Positions 54,755 to 64,000 of a stretch of DNA of 64,000 bases are shown piece after piece (within the stretch, counting starts at the first letter, position 1; every line of letters begins with the position of its first letter). Source of the stretch: Eunapius fragilis. Its lineage: Eukaryota; Porifera; Demospongiae; Spongillida; Spongillidae. Location: assembly GCA_963681505.1 (NCBI GenBank), contig OY811973.1:5862128-5926127 (forward strand), written 5' to 3'. A program made the position numbers and the translations under genes. Under the pieces are notes generated by a model. That model was not told where the DNA came from and did no database searches. It saw only the letters and a list, made by a program, of their open reading frames with translations.

Positions 54755-57730
54755 TTAAAGATTCACCATTCTGTGTACTGGAGCAGATAAGATTACAGTT
54801 TGTTCTATTCCATCTACTTTGGCAACTGTTGTAACTGTAGCTGCTTTGCATTGGATCTGATAGATTGATATATAGTTTGGTTGACTGCTTTGCAATGTGC
54901 TCCAGAGATCAACAGTATCACCAAGAGCTTTTTGTTGATTTCCTGGAAGAACCTGAAACCACTTTACACATGCGAGAATGTGTTCTGATTTATGTAGATT
55001 ATAACCTGAGTTTTTGATGTAGCATTCGATGGAACATAATTGTTTTATATTAGGAAAAACTGAAGTATTGAATGCATATGCGCAATGGGATCTCTTGCTC
55101 ATTGATGACGAAGAGCTACAGTGTTCATTTGTACTGTACATTTCTACATCTGAACATCTTATATACAAGCGAGATACTTGCATTGTAGTTGTGTTAGGAT
55201 AAAATGATTTGTACTTTTTTTTTACTTCTTCAAATTGTGAATCAGTAAATGCCCCTTCATAAACTTGTCCACACAGTTTGTCCTTTTCGTGTGCTGAGTA
55301 TGATACTCTTACATCTCTCTCCAACCCATATCTCTGTGCTAATATGGTTTCATATGAAGTTGCATCAAATATCTGTAGTTTGAGTGATCCTGTACTCTTC
55401 TGCAGTTGAGAACCAATAACAGATAAAATCCTCTCCTTTGTGATGTCTTCAAATGTTGAACCAAATAGATATTTTTCAAGAGTTTGCTGGAGTAAGAATT
55501 TCCTCATTACCTGCACATTAATTACATGATTGTTTGTTGAATATGATCCAAGTATGCCATTGTATCTCTCATAAGGAAAGCACCGAAATGAATAGATAGG
55601 GCCAAAGTTCAGTATTGTTTCAGCAAGGTGGCAATGTAAATGCATATTAATTGTACAACTATCTGGTCCATGCAGCATTTGAAAGGAGTTGTTGTATTCC
55701 AACAATAGCTGGTGCAGGAGTTTGACATCCTCTGCAGTAATGACTCTACAACAAACAATTGAACATGCTTTTACAAAATGTTCCCACATTTTTAACTCTT
55801 CTGATGGTAAAATGTCATTCAAAGCATACATTGAGTAAATTAGTGTCCAGTTTTTCCACTCATCAGCTGTGAAATCCTTAAAATTGGAAGATATTTTGGA
55901 AGGTATTCTACCAATATCAGGTGGTGGGTTTATTGAATTTACTCTATCTTGAATGATTACTAAATCACTTGTTGTAATAAGATTTTCTTTTTGCCACACT
56001 TCCATGACATGTTTACTGGTTCCCAGAAATAAATTATGCATGGGGTCGATTGCGCAATGCTTTATAATGTCTAAGTAAGGCAGATCTAGTAAAACAGAAT
56101 ATCTCAGACCATGCAAGCTCTCGAAATGTTTTCTTTCCACTTTGTTTGTGCACTTAAGATATTCTTGAGCACGCATTCTGTGCACTTGATTAGTGCGTTT
56201 AGGCCACAAATCTGCATCAAAACCACTGTAATCAGTTTTGTCTTCTTTTCTTTTAAAGTCTTTTAAACATTTATTGCAAGCTTTTGTAGCACTATGACCT
56301 ACAAATCCACAGACTTTACAAGATGCTGGTATGTCGCAAGAGGTTGCCAATAATCTGGCTCGAACAAATACCTTTTCACCAATTGCATCAGGTGAATAAA
56401 ATTGGACACCGTTTTCTAGTTGCAAAAGCTCTTGAATCAGAGGTGTTAAATATGAATTTAAAATTAATTTTGGCTCTTTGGGACCAGGATTTAATCCCAC
56501 TAACATAGTGTTTTGTTCTTTGTATCTAAGCTCTCTTGGTAAATTTAAGATCGACAAATATATGGCTCCTAACGAATAATTACCATGCTTGAACGGATTA
56601 AACCAATCAACATTCAGCATAAAGCCTATTGCAGGATTTCTTATATCTCCACAAAACTCTGTTTGGAATGCTTTCCACAGTTTTCCATCAAATATGTCTG
56701 TTAGAACTCCATTAGTGCTTCTGTGGCCATGACTGTAGTTTATTAGATCCAAAAACTTTGGCATTTTTAACCTATCAGCCAATGATTCTATGACACTTTT
56801 ATAGCAGAATACTTTTTTAGGCACTAACTTTGTCTTCCCAGAAGTCTGCTTAACTTCTTTCATTAAAAGCTGGCCACAAGGAGTCCGAAATCGTTTTTGG
56901 CGATGATTAGGAAACTCAACAAATCTGCATTTCTTAGAACACATCACTCCTCTAACATTTTCAATGCAATCCGCAACAGTATATAGGGAATGACATTTGC
57001 TGCATATAATAAACTGTTTAAAGTTATCATTTATGCCCAATGTTCTCATAGCAGAAGCTAGTGTTAAAGGAATGCCAAACTGAGCATCTGGGCTATCTTT
57101 CAGCAGAAGTTTAATCAATACATTCAAAAATTTCAATAAAATTTTCACTGCATTGTCTGCAACCTTACATATGCTCTTCCATATCAGAACAAATAGTAAT
57201 ATGTACTGCAGAACATACAATGAGTTGGGATTATCCGTCACTGGAGGTTGTTGTGTGGTGTGTACATGGCCCTCAGAACCAATAAATATATCTTCAGTTT
57301 CTTCTGTGGTTTCCATGTCACTCTGAATGTCATTAGACAAACTATGACCTTCCACTTCAACTAAATCCTTTATGAAAAAAATTTGTTTGGTTGGTTAGAG
57401 GTACCTCACAAAACTAATTCATGCATGAATTATTATTATTAGATTGTGATTTCTTACCTGTAAAGTGTCTTGACCCAGTGTATCTGATTCTGACGAAGAC
57501 AGATCAGAAGATGAATAATCATTTTTAGAGTCATCAAAGGCACTTGTATCCATACTGACACTAAATGTGTCAGCCTCGCATTCATTAGCCTGCTGATGAG
57601 GAGCTGCTGTTTTTTTTTGCCACTGCCCTGTCTCGAAAGAGTAGAATTGTCGCCTATGCAAGTAGTATGCGGAGCGACAAAGACGAACTCCGCAATGGGG
57701 ACAAAGCTTTCTTTTTGTCGGCGCTTGCAT
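54755..57730 (-). CDS. Tnp2-family CACTA transposase, two exons
   Basis: Exon 1 is 57458-57730 (91 codons, MQAPTKRKLCPHCGVRLCRS, a CxxC zinc-like start, then Ser/Asp-rich). Exon 2 is 54755-57367, joined through GTAAGA and a CATAAAG acceptor in phase 0, giving about 961 residues. Exon 2 contains CSKCHSLYTVADC and MCSKKC. The transposase core follows: FMLNVDWFNPF (about 344), TSCDIPASCKVCGF (about 435) with an ACNKCLKDF zinc knuckle, and AIDPMHNLFLGTSKH (about 531). The Asp residues in these motifs fit the DDE-type active site of the tnp2 family. It would act in the nucleus on the TIRs of the host element. The frame is uninterrupted, and a start further upstream is unlikely because the divergent gene begins 150 bp away. 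Confidence 0.88.
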
Positions 57731-57880
57731 TTAAAACGCTTTTGAAAAGTATATGGGGAAGAAAAAAACGTGATTCATGTAAATTGTCATATGCACTGGC
57801 GCGGACCGGAATCGCATGCGCTGACAGCAGCTGCACAGCTATTTGCAAACTAGGTCAAGGCGATATCGATAAGGTGTACA
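57731..57880. promoter_or_regulatory. Divergent promoter region of the CACTA genes
   Basis: Only 150 bp separate the ATG of the transposase (minus, 57730) from the ATG of the second gene (plus, 57881), so both must be driven from here or from within the 5' codons. I cannot name specific factor sites. Confidence 0.5.
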
Positions 57881-59133
57881 ATGGCTGGAACGTTTTATGG
57901 TGCTGTTACAACGCCTAGCCGAAGTACATCCAGACCGAGAGGCAGAACAATTCAGCTTACACCTGCCCACTCACCGCGACCTGGAGCTGACGACGATGCC
58001 AATGGACAGCTGCAGCCGTCGATAGCAGATGTCATGAAGATTGTGGAGATGCAACAGAACGAGATTGAAAAGCTCAGACGGCTAACTGAAGACCAAAACG
58101 AGAAGATGGTGACATTAGTAAAAACGCTTGAGGCTGCTCAGTCACGATCGACGGGACCATCCGCAGAGAGCAGGAGTAAAGCTGTACCAAAGGATGCGTT
58201 GGTTAGTCCCTTATGCCGCATGATTATAATTGTAAAACATGCACCCTTGAATAAAAGGATAAGGTGAAACTGTTGTACTCCGCAATGGGAGACGACCATC
58301 AATTTGAATTCACTGAAAGGTTCGTCATATTTTGCTGTAAGACATATCCAGGCATTAACATCTTGCCTCGAAATATAACCTTCAGGGCTGACAGTCCGCA
58401 TAATAGAAGAATATTTTTGGAAATTAAGAAAGAGATCAGTGTCGACGGAACAGTATCGCTCCGTACTGCGCACCGTGAGTTTCAAAGTTCATGTGGCTGC
58501 CTGCATTCCGTTATTTTGTCGTTAAGGAGCTGTCCATAGGCACTTTGAAAGCTTGAAGCGTGCTAATATTGAAGAAAACGCAGTAGGGGACGCACTACAG
58601 AAAGTGAAAAAGGATCGTCTGAAGCAAAAAAAAGCAGCGCGAACTCACAGAGTAAGCCTACAGATGCATATATTGTATGTTTTCAGTGATTAGCACTAAT
58701 CATAAACTGTGTGTTTAGCTTTTTGAAAAACGAAGAGCGATGGTACGGCCGAACGAGCACCCCCTGTGGGATAAAGTCATGACTGACGAGAGCGATCAAA
58801 GTGGTGACGACACCATCGTCAGACATCAGCTTCCTTGGAGGTCTGACAGTAAGTTAATTTGCCGCAACATCTGTAACCGTTAAATACACTGGTGTTTCAG
58901 TGCTAAATGCATTCATTGCAAAATTGGACGAACGGCACGAGAAAAACCGTGGCTCGTGTTGGGTGGAGGGGAAAAGAAGAGCGACCGGATCCCCTTCAAA
59001 ACGGCCTCCACCAGAAGGATGCCCACCTGCCTTCGTCAAAACTGTCCTCCTACCTGCATTGGAAGTGCCGGCTGCAGCGGCTGAAGCAGAAATAGAGCAA
59101 GATGACTCGGATTTTAATCCCAATGACTTTTAG
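57881..59133 (+). CDS. Second CACTA-encoded protein, five exons, coiled coil, function unknown
   Basis: Proposed exons are 57881-58201, 58258-58474, 58530-58651, 58719-58848 and 58901-59133. All have GT-AG borders and consistent phases, giving 340 residues. It starts MAGTFYGAVTTPSRSTSRPR. Residues about 45-90 (MQQNEIEKLRRLTEDQNEKM) are predicted coiled coil. Then follow a mixed domain with FTERFVIFCCKTYPGINILP, a basic helix (KVKKDRLKQKKAARTHR), LDERHEKNRGSCWVEGKRRA and an acidic end DDSDFNPNDF. I do not recognise a family. Plant CACTA elements carry a second DNA-binding protein, TnpA, that cooperates with the transposase, and this could be a functional analogue (inference). The exon 3 acceptor is the least certain border. 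Confidence 0.7.
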
Positions 59134-59269
59134 TATGCAGGCAGTGTGCGAAACTCAACTATATTAGTGTTAATAATACTTCTTTTAAAACTACAGCAGT
59201 TATTATGAGTTATGGAAAGGTTTGGGGGTGGTTTGCACGGAGATGTGCGGAATGGTGTACTGAGTGTGA

Positions 59270-59511
59270 AGTGCGATATACAGACTCGTATCAACTTAGT
59301 CTGCATACTACCCGCTATAGTATGCAGATCGGTGACGAATATTATGCAGACTATCTGCATACTATTCGTATAGCCGAAGTGTCCATTTCAGGTGTTATGC
59401 AGACACTGCATATTAGACGTATTAATAACTGCATACGGCACAAATGCTGACGCGTGTCGACCAATATCGATTCAATATCGGGTACTGCATACGGTAGGGT
59501 CTTTCGCAGTG
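59270..59511. repeat. Right subterminal repeats and TIR of the CACTA element
   Basis: At least eight TATGCAG/CTGCATA words in both orientations lie between 59297 and 59495, ending in TACGGTAGGGTCTTTCGCAGTG-like terminal sequence. It is denser than the left end. Confidence 0.7.
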
Positions 59512-59514
59512 CCA

Positions 59515-60682
59515 GCAGCTAAAAAACGATACCCGTGCATGTATCAGTGTGCTGCATTTGACGAGGAGCTGCTGTCGGCATTTCACATTGCAGCAAGCAA
59601 GGATTGCCATCAGATCCTCCCACCAATGTTTTGCAACAAGTGCTACCTCACTATGAAGCATGTCACAACAGCTGCCATACACAAGAAACCTTAAAAGTGT
59701 GGTCTGAAACCTTATGACTGGTACAACCATACAATCCACAGCTGTAAGGTATGTACTGGAGAATGCAATTGTACAAAGGGAAATCCCCTTACACATATAG
59801 GGATGCAGTAAGGGTATGCCTTCTAAGGCACGACGGCCCCTAGCTGAGATATCTGGCAACACTTCAGCCCAAGTTGTACAGCACATCATGGCCATAGCAC
59901 CATCAGAAACCATTCAAAATTCCATTGTACCACCATTGGCCAATACACAGCTACTTTCTACTATTAGTGAGCTAAACTGTCCCATTTGCCTCAGTGTGTT
60001 GAGACAGCCAATACAGTTGCCATGCGAGAGACTTGTGTGTGCTCGCTGTCTGACTGAATGGATCCACCTGAGGGGTACATTTTGTCCCTGCTGCTATGAC
60101 ACCAGTCCATTGGAGTGCACACAACTAAAGCCAGCATCCAGAATGGTTCAGCTGCTGCTAAATGACGTGATGGTGTCGAATGCATCATGCAAGAGGAATG
60201 TGAGAGCTGTTGATTATGACACACACACTTGCACCGATGAGGTCAACAGAGAGGAAATGCAGCTTGTGCATACCGTTGTGCACAGAATGTTGGATGCTTC
60301 AAAGGAGAACTGCATTCACATTCCAACTGGAGGAACAGTAAGTGATAATCAGTAATGATTGTTGTTATTTAACTTACACTTACAGCCATTGACGTTGGCT
60401 CGTGTGACAGTGCCAAAAGCCCCCATCACACAGTTGAGCAAACGCACACGTAAGCGTCGTGTGCTTGAGCTTCAACGGACACGCAACATCTTAAGTGGCA
60501 GCTCCGATGATTCTGGCATCCTCTTTGAGGATGAAGTCAGAGCACTGAGTGCAGACCAAAGGCAGCAGCTGCTCCGCAGTGCTGGGATCCAGCTGAATAT
60601 AGAGCCAACACAAGGGCTTGCTATAAAATCCATGATTGGCTTACCATGGTACAGGCTGAGAACCCTCAGCAGTTACATGTAA
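59515..60682 (+). pseudogene. RAG1 N-terminal-like gene, 3' part (RING and basic region)
   Basis: Continuing from 51549, it reads AAKKRYPCMYQC and MFCNKCYLTM. After an in-frame TAA it reads PYDWYNHTIHSCKVC. These are the paired cysteines and W..HT..SC..C pattern of the RAG1 N-terminal (non-core) region. From 59816 a frame reads LNCPICLSVLRQPIQL and FCPCC, a RING-like finger placed as in RAG1. The His expected in CxHxxC is Arg (CERLVC). A spliced junction (GTAAGT at 60340, CAG at 60384) leads to SKRTRKRRVLELQRTR and AIKSMIGLPWYRLRTLSSYM, like the basic stretch and first helices around the RAG1 core border. No catalytic core follows. The TAA (about 59692) and a frame change near 59800 suggest decay. 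Homology is judged by motif order only. Confidence 0.65.
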
Positions 60683-61201
60683 AGGAAGAAAAATTAACGC
60701 GTTAAAAAGCAACTTATTCTGACGTCCATAACTCCCACATAAAATCGAGTAGTAACGTATTGACAACAAATGTCAAACAACAAGTTCAGGTCACTATCCC
60801 ATACCTTTTTCACACCAAATTATCGGGAGGTTTAGCCAAAAACATGAAATGTTCACACGACGTCTCACGAGGATCCTTCCATATTAATTTGTATAGCGAA
60901 AGTACAAAATGTTTTTATGACAAGAAAAATGCACCGACGTTTTACTAACTGCTTTTTCTGTACACACTTCCTGTTACTTCGTGAAACCAGGCGATTACAA
61001 GCCTAGACAAAAAGGTTTTTTCCAAGGTAGGCGTTGCTACGGAACAAATGAGCCATGTTGCTAGGTACTTAATATTCACAGCGGGCGCGGACCTAATGTC
61101 CACGTTTCAATGTAATAGTAACAGCCGTGATGCTGCGAGTGATCTCTGATACGAACGTAGTCGTAGAAGGCGTCACATCATCGGCAGCACTAGCAGACAC
61201 T
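60683..61201. other. Downstream flank of the RAG1-N-like gene
   Basis: No further RAG1-like exon (core DDE region) is visible on either strand. No other gene supported. Confidence 0.45.
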
Positions 61202-61415
61202 AGTGCATCGGGATGGATCCGAGCTCGGCGTTCTGGGTTAGACTGAGCAAGGGGGTTTGAACAGTTTCACAATCGGATGAAACGCGATCCTCCTTTCTTG
61301 GTTGACCGCGACCGCGCGAACGGGGTTGGCACATGCAGCATTTAGTGCAGTTGGTTCCTGCAGTGCACTTATCGCAAACCAGCTTTTTGTGCTTCGAAGA
61401 ACACGCAAGAGACAT
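61202..61415 (-). CDS. Cysteine-cluster exon, probably the start of a transposon-type protein
   Basis: From ATG at 61415 the minus strand reads MSLACSSKHKKLVCDKCTAG, then TNCTKCCMCQPRSRGRGQPR, and ends in a stop after 71 codons. The CxxC...CxxCCxC pattern with a following Arg/Gly-rich tail looks like a compact zinc-binding N-terminus. I recall similar starts in cnidarian and sponge element proteins but cannot name the family. A splice donor may cut the exon before the stop. Confidence 0.4.
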
Positions 61416-61904
61416 ATTCGAGCTAGCAATGGATGATGTGACAAAATTATAATTATTATAATTTATTGAGTCTGGGCACGAGATGAAAAGTAGCAAACTG
61501 AACTGGTTTGCGAGAACCACGTAGGTTGTGAACATTTTAACTGATTTGTATTCTATTGGGTACCTACAGTACAGGTCATAATAAAAGTCACGTTCCGTTT
61601 TAGTGCTACGATTGTAGCACTGTGCAGTCTTTTTAAAACACGAAGATAAAACGATGATCCTTCTGACACATATGTACGTGTTAACTAGTTCCGCGAAGTG
61701 CACAACTCTGTTTAAACCGGTTTTATAGTAACGCACGCGGTAAAAAACGATGATGCTACATACATGTAGATCGCTGATGGCACTGAGCAAAGGAATTCTA
61801 ACGTAGCGTATAACACTGCCACTAATGCAAGGCTTCCATATGTCCACAAGTTAGCAGCTTGCACAAAAAATAAAATCCTCCAAGAAAGAAAGGTACCAAT
61901 TGTA

Positions 61905-61906
61905 CA

Positions 61907-61962
<56 letters not shown>
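61905..61962. repeat. CA microsatellite
   Basis: (CA)n of about 28 units. The preceding CCTCCAAGAAAGAAAGGTACC block is repeated at 62677-62697, before the larger CA array at 62707, so a block of about 100 bp including the repeat start was duplicated. Confidence 0.9.
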
Positions 61963-61964
<2 letters not shown>

Positions 61965-62396
61965 ATAGTGGTCTTGAAAAATCTTAGCAAGCTGTATCCG
62001 GACCTCCACCAGTGGACACTAAGTTAGCCCCTTTATGTTGGGACACCCACGCCAATACAAGGCCACCAATGGATGCATGTTACTTGCTCCTCCACATCGG
62101 GGTTTCCATCTCCACCTCTTTTACATGGGATTTCCCACCCACTTCACAGCAGGTGCCCCTTGCTCCTCCACCACATCACGGCACCCCCTCTTCCATAGAT
62201 GTCACACTTCTACGTAGGGATCTCCTTCCCCCTTTTTACCATTCCATCCAGGAGACACCCCCCCCCCTCCTCCACACAGTATACCCCTCGTAAACTGTGT
62301 AACACCACTAATAGTCTTATTTCAAAATATTCTAAATTTGTTATGTTCTATCTCATGAAGAAAAAGAACTGATGGAACAAGTAAAAAAAAAACATT

Positions 62397-62600
62397 CTTT
62401 GTGAGAAAGTTGGTATATATATGATTGAAAGGCAATAGTGGTGTAAAAAGGAAATATGTAATAGCACTATATTTAGAACATTTGTAGGACATTATGTTGT
62501 TCAACTGTGTGCATATTACATTTCCCCTTAGTAGACCCTTGTTTCCTTTCTTTTTGCCTTCCAATCCTATATGTCATCAACTTTCTCATAGAGACTTGTA
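62397..62600. mobile_element. Hairpin element (family copy 5, diverged)
   Basis: GTGAGAAAGTTGGTATATAT at the left and ATGTCATCAACTTTCTCATA at the right are inverted. Inside are ATATGTAATAGCACTATATT and a looser right arm with ACCCTTGTTTCCTTTC. It has lost about half of its pairing. Confidence 0.6.
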
Positions 62601-62705
62601 TGCAAGGCTTCCATCTCTAGGTGAGCAGATCTAGAAATAGCTTGTCAACACATCACAAAAATAAATTGCACATCCTCCAAGAAAGAAAGGTTCCAATGCT
62701 ACGTA

Positions 62706-62810
<105 letters not shown>

Positions 62811-62825
62811 ACACACACAGAAATT

Positions 62826-63177
62826 CCAGTGCTACTTAGGATTAGTGGTTCTGATGAGGATGACTGTCGTGTTTGCTACGCATATGACCAAATGCAAAAG
62901 CCTATGGAACTCACAGGTCTGTAACATCTTTGGAAGTGGCACTGCCCCAGATCCAAAAACATACATAAAATATGCTCGGATCCTCAGGTGGTATGTGACC
63001 ATACATGTATGTCTCATTAATGGCAGAGTCCTAAACACAAATGCATTAGCCTATCTATTTGCCACCATCTCATGTAAAATCAACATTCCATGGGTGACTT
63101 CCATGGGTGGCTTTGCATCTGGTCATAGCAAACTGACAGCCATACCCACCAGAACCACTAATTCTAGGTAGCACTGG
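62826..63177. mobile_element. 352-bp foldback element next to the CA array
   Basis: CCAGTGCTACTTAGGATTAG at the left end pairs with CTAATTCTAGGTAGCACTGG at the right end. Imperfect pairing continues for about 95 bp (GTGGTTCTGATGAGGATG with its inverse). The open frame across it (about 108 codons) is a consequence of the palindrome and not a recognised protein. No clear target duplication. Confidence 0.7.
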
Positions 63178-64000
63178 TTTGTGTGTGTGTGTGCATGTGT
63201 GAGTGTGTGTGATTTAGACACTCACACACTCATACAGACACAACACTCACAACTATCCCATGCCAATCACTATATACGCTGAGGCTCTGAGTGTGTACCA
63301 TTGAGAGGTTCAAAAAGACTTAGGACTTACTATTTATTACCTTCCTTTGTTATATAAAATTTCCAGGGCCCTGATCTTTATCTTTAGGGATAAAGCAGGG
63401 AATGGTATTCCCTGTATGTATAGCATTATACATGGGCCCCTTCTAGGAATCTGTGCTATTTAAGTAGATCTACCACTCTGTAAGAGGGACTTTAGTTTTG
63501 TATATAAGCCGGGCTGGTACGTCATGACGTGGCAGGTACGGTGAGACAGGAACAAATAGTTCAGTACATACAACACATTAATCCAGTACATACAACCAAT
63601 GGGGGGAGGGGTTGGGAAGGGGGCCTTCCTCTGAAAAAATTGTTGGGGCCTTTGCCCCCATGCTCCTATACCACTGTGTATAAAACACACAATCCAGTTA
63701 CACACGTGAAAAACACATCAGTCAGAATATAAATAGTTGAGAAAGAGGGTTGGATAGTAAGCCAGTGAAAGCACTGTAACCAAAAAAAGTTCAAATAGAC
63801 AAAGCTTATGAGTGAATCCATGTAGCACATAACAATTTACAGGATGTACAGCAAGGGGAAAGAATAGTGGAAAGAGTGTGTATAAGTACGTGTGTATGTG
63901 TTGGTTCATGGGTGAGTGTGTGCCAGCCATGCAGATGAAATGAAAAACGGTGGGCGTTAAAAATATATGTGCCAGCAGAACGCAAATCCCGACAATAAGG
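63178..64000. other. Non-coding stretch to the window end
   Basis: GT/CA-rich inverted sequence at 63180-63250 and a GGGGGGAGGGG...GGGGCCTTTGCCCCCA segment at 63600-63662 that resembles the G-rich ends of hAT-like elements. No gene supported. Confidence 0.4.

Larger units (their letters stand above)
51550..59511. mobile_element. CACTA/EnSpm transposon, structurally complete (7.96 kb)
   Basis: The left TIR is CACTGCG, eight bases, TACCGTATGCAG. The inverted right TIR has the same two blocks at the same spacing. A 3-bp target duplication CCA lies at 51547-51549 and 59512-59514. Subterminal TATGCAGA/TCTGCATA words cluster at both ends. The interior carries a tnp2 transposase (minus), a divergent five-exon gene (plus) and a 163-bp satellite. 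All of these are hallmarks of EnSpm/CACTA elements. Both genes are intact by reading frame, so the element may be recent and even active (inference). Confidence 0.92.

Noticed and set aside
60683..61847. RAG1 catalytic core downstream of the RAG1-N-like region
   Set aside because: No frame on either strand shows the conserved core blocks; the 61.2-61.8 kb minus-strand frame is mostly AT-rich non-coding sequence beyond the Cys-cluster exon.
62845..63171. 108-codon plus-strand frame as a gene
   Set aside because: It lies entirely in the foldback element's arms and loop, with no recognisable domain.

Overview
The window is eukaryotic, and most likely from an early-branching metazoan. A demosponge-like genome is my best guess, but this is an inference from gene style and not a proven identification. 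The supporting signs are spliced genes with GT-AG introns, phase-0 ankyrin-repeat exons, an ankyrin/coiled-coil/TKL kinase gene, retroelements and DNA transposons of kinds I associate with sponges and cnidarians, and abundant minisatellites. There is no bacterial operon structure, and I see no tRNA, rRNA or CRISPR array.

Only one gene looks like an intact host gene: a minus-strand receptor-less TKL-type kinase with a long Ala/Glu/Arg coiled coil (17380-19044). An ankyrin exon lies upstream at 19804-19908. Almost identical 84-nt ankyrin exons are scattered at 1991-2074, 33585-33668 and 39120-39203, all on the minus strand. They look like pieces of one or more related ankyrin genes pulled apart by transposons.

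The rest is a dense nest of mobile elements, and many boundaries can be read from terminal inverted repeats (TIRs) and target duplications (TSDs). At 6.4-13.6 kb a LINE with an RT and a C-terminal endonuclease-like domain has been split by two DNA transposons, one of which carries a nested hAT element. At 21-33.4 kb a helix-turn-helix transposase gene has been split by a 10.1-kb TA-flanked composite element (22508-32627). That composite holds a 1.75-kb giant palindrome, satellite arrays, a THAP exon, a 960-bp element with a 9-bp TSD and a helicase fragment, and a further transposon-type exon. A 1.9-kb relative of the palindrome lies at 34.2-36.1 kb. A family of hairpin elements sharing the core AAGCAAGGAAACAAG occurs at least five times.

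At 42.2-46.4 kb a large minus-strand transposon-type gene with in-frame acidic minisatellites and a C-terminal SAP-like segment is broken by frameshifts and a stop. From 47.7 to 49.9 kb the sequence is a 22-bp C-rich minisatellite.

The most striking locus is 51.4-60.7 kb. A gene resembling the N-terminal, non-core half of RAG1 (CxxC pairs, a RING-like finger, a basic tail) is cut in its first exon by a structurally complete CACTA/EnSpm transposon. The transposon runs 51550-59511, starts and ends in CACTG/CAGTG, and has the 3-bp TSD CCA. Removing the transposon and one CCA restores the reading frame exactly. The CACTA element carries a two-exon tnp2 transposase (minus) and a divergent five-exon coiled-coil gene (plus) sharing a 150-bp promoter region. 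It also carries subterminal TATGCAGA repeats and a 163-bp internal satellite.

From 61 to 64 kb there are a small cysteine-cluster exon, CA microsatellites, another hairpin copy and a 352-bp foldback element.
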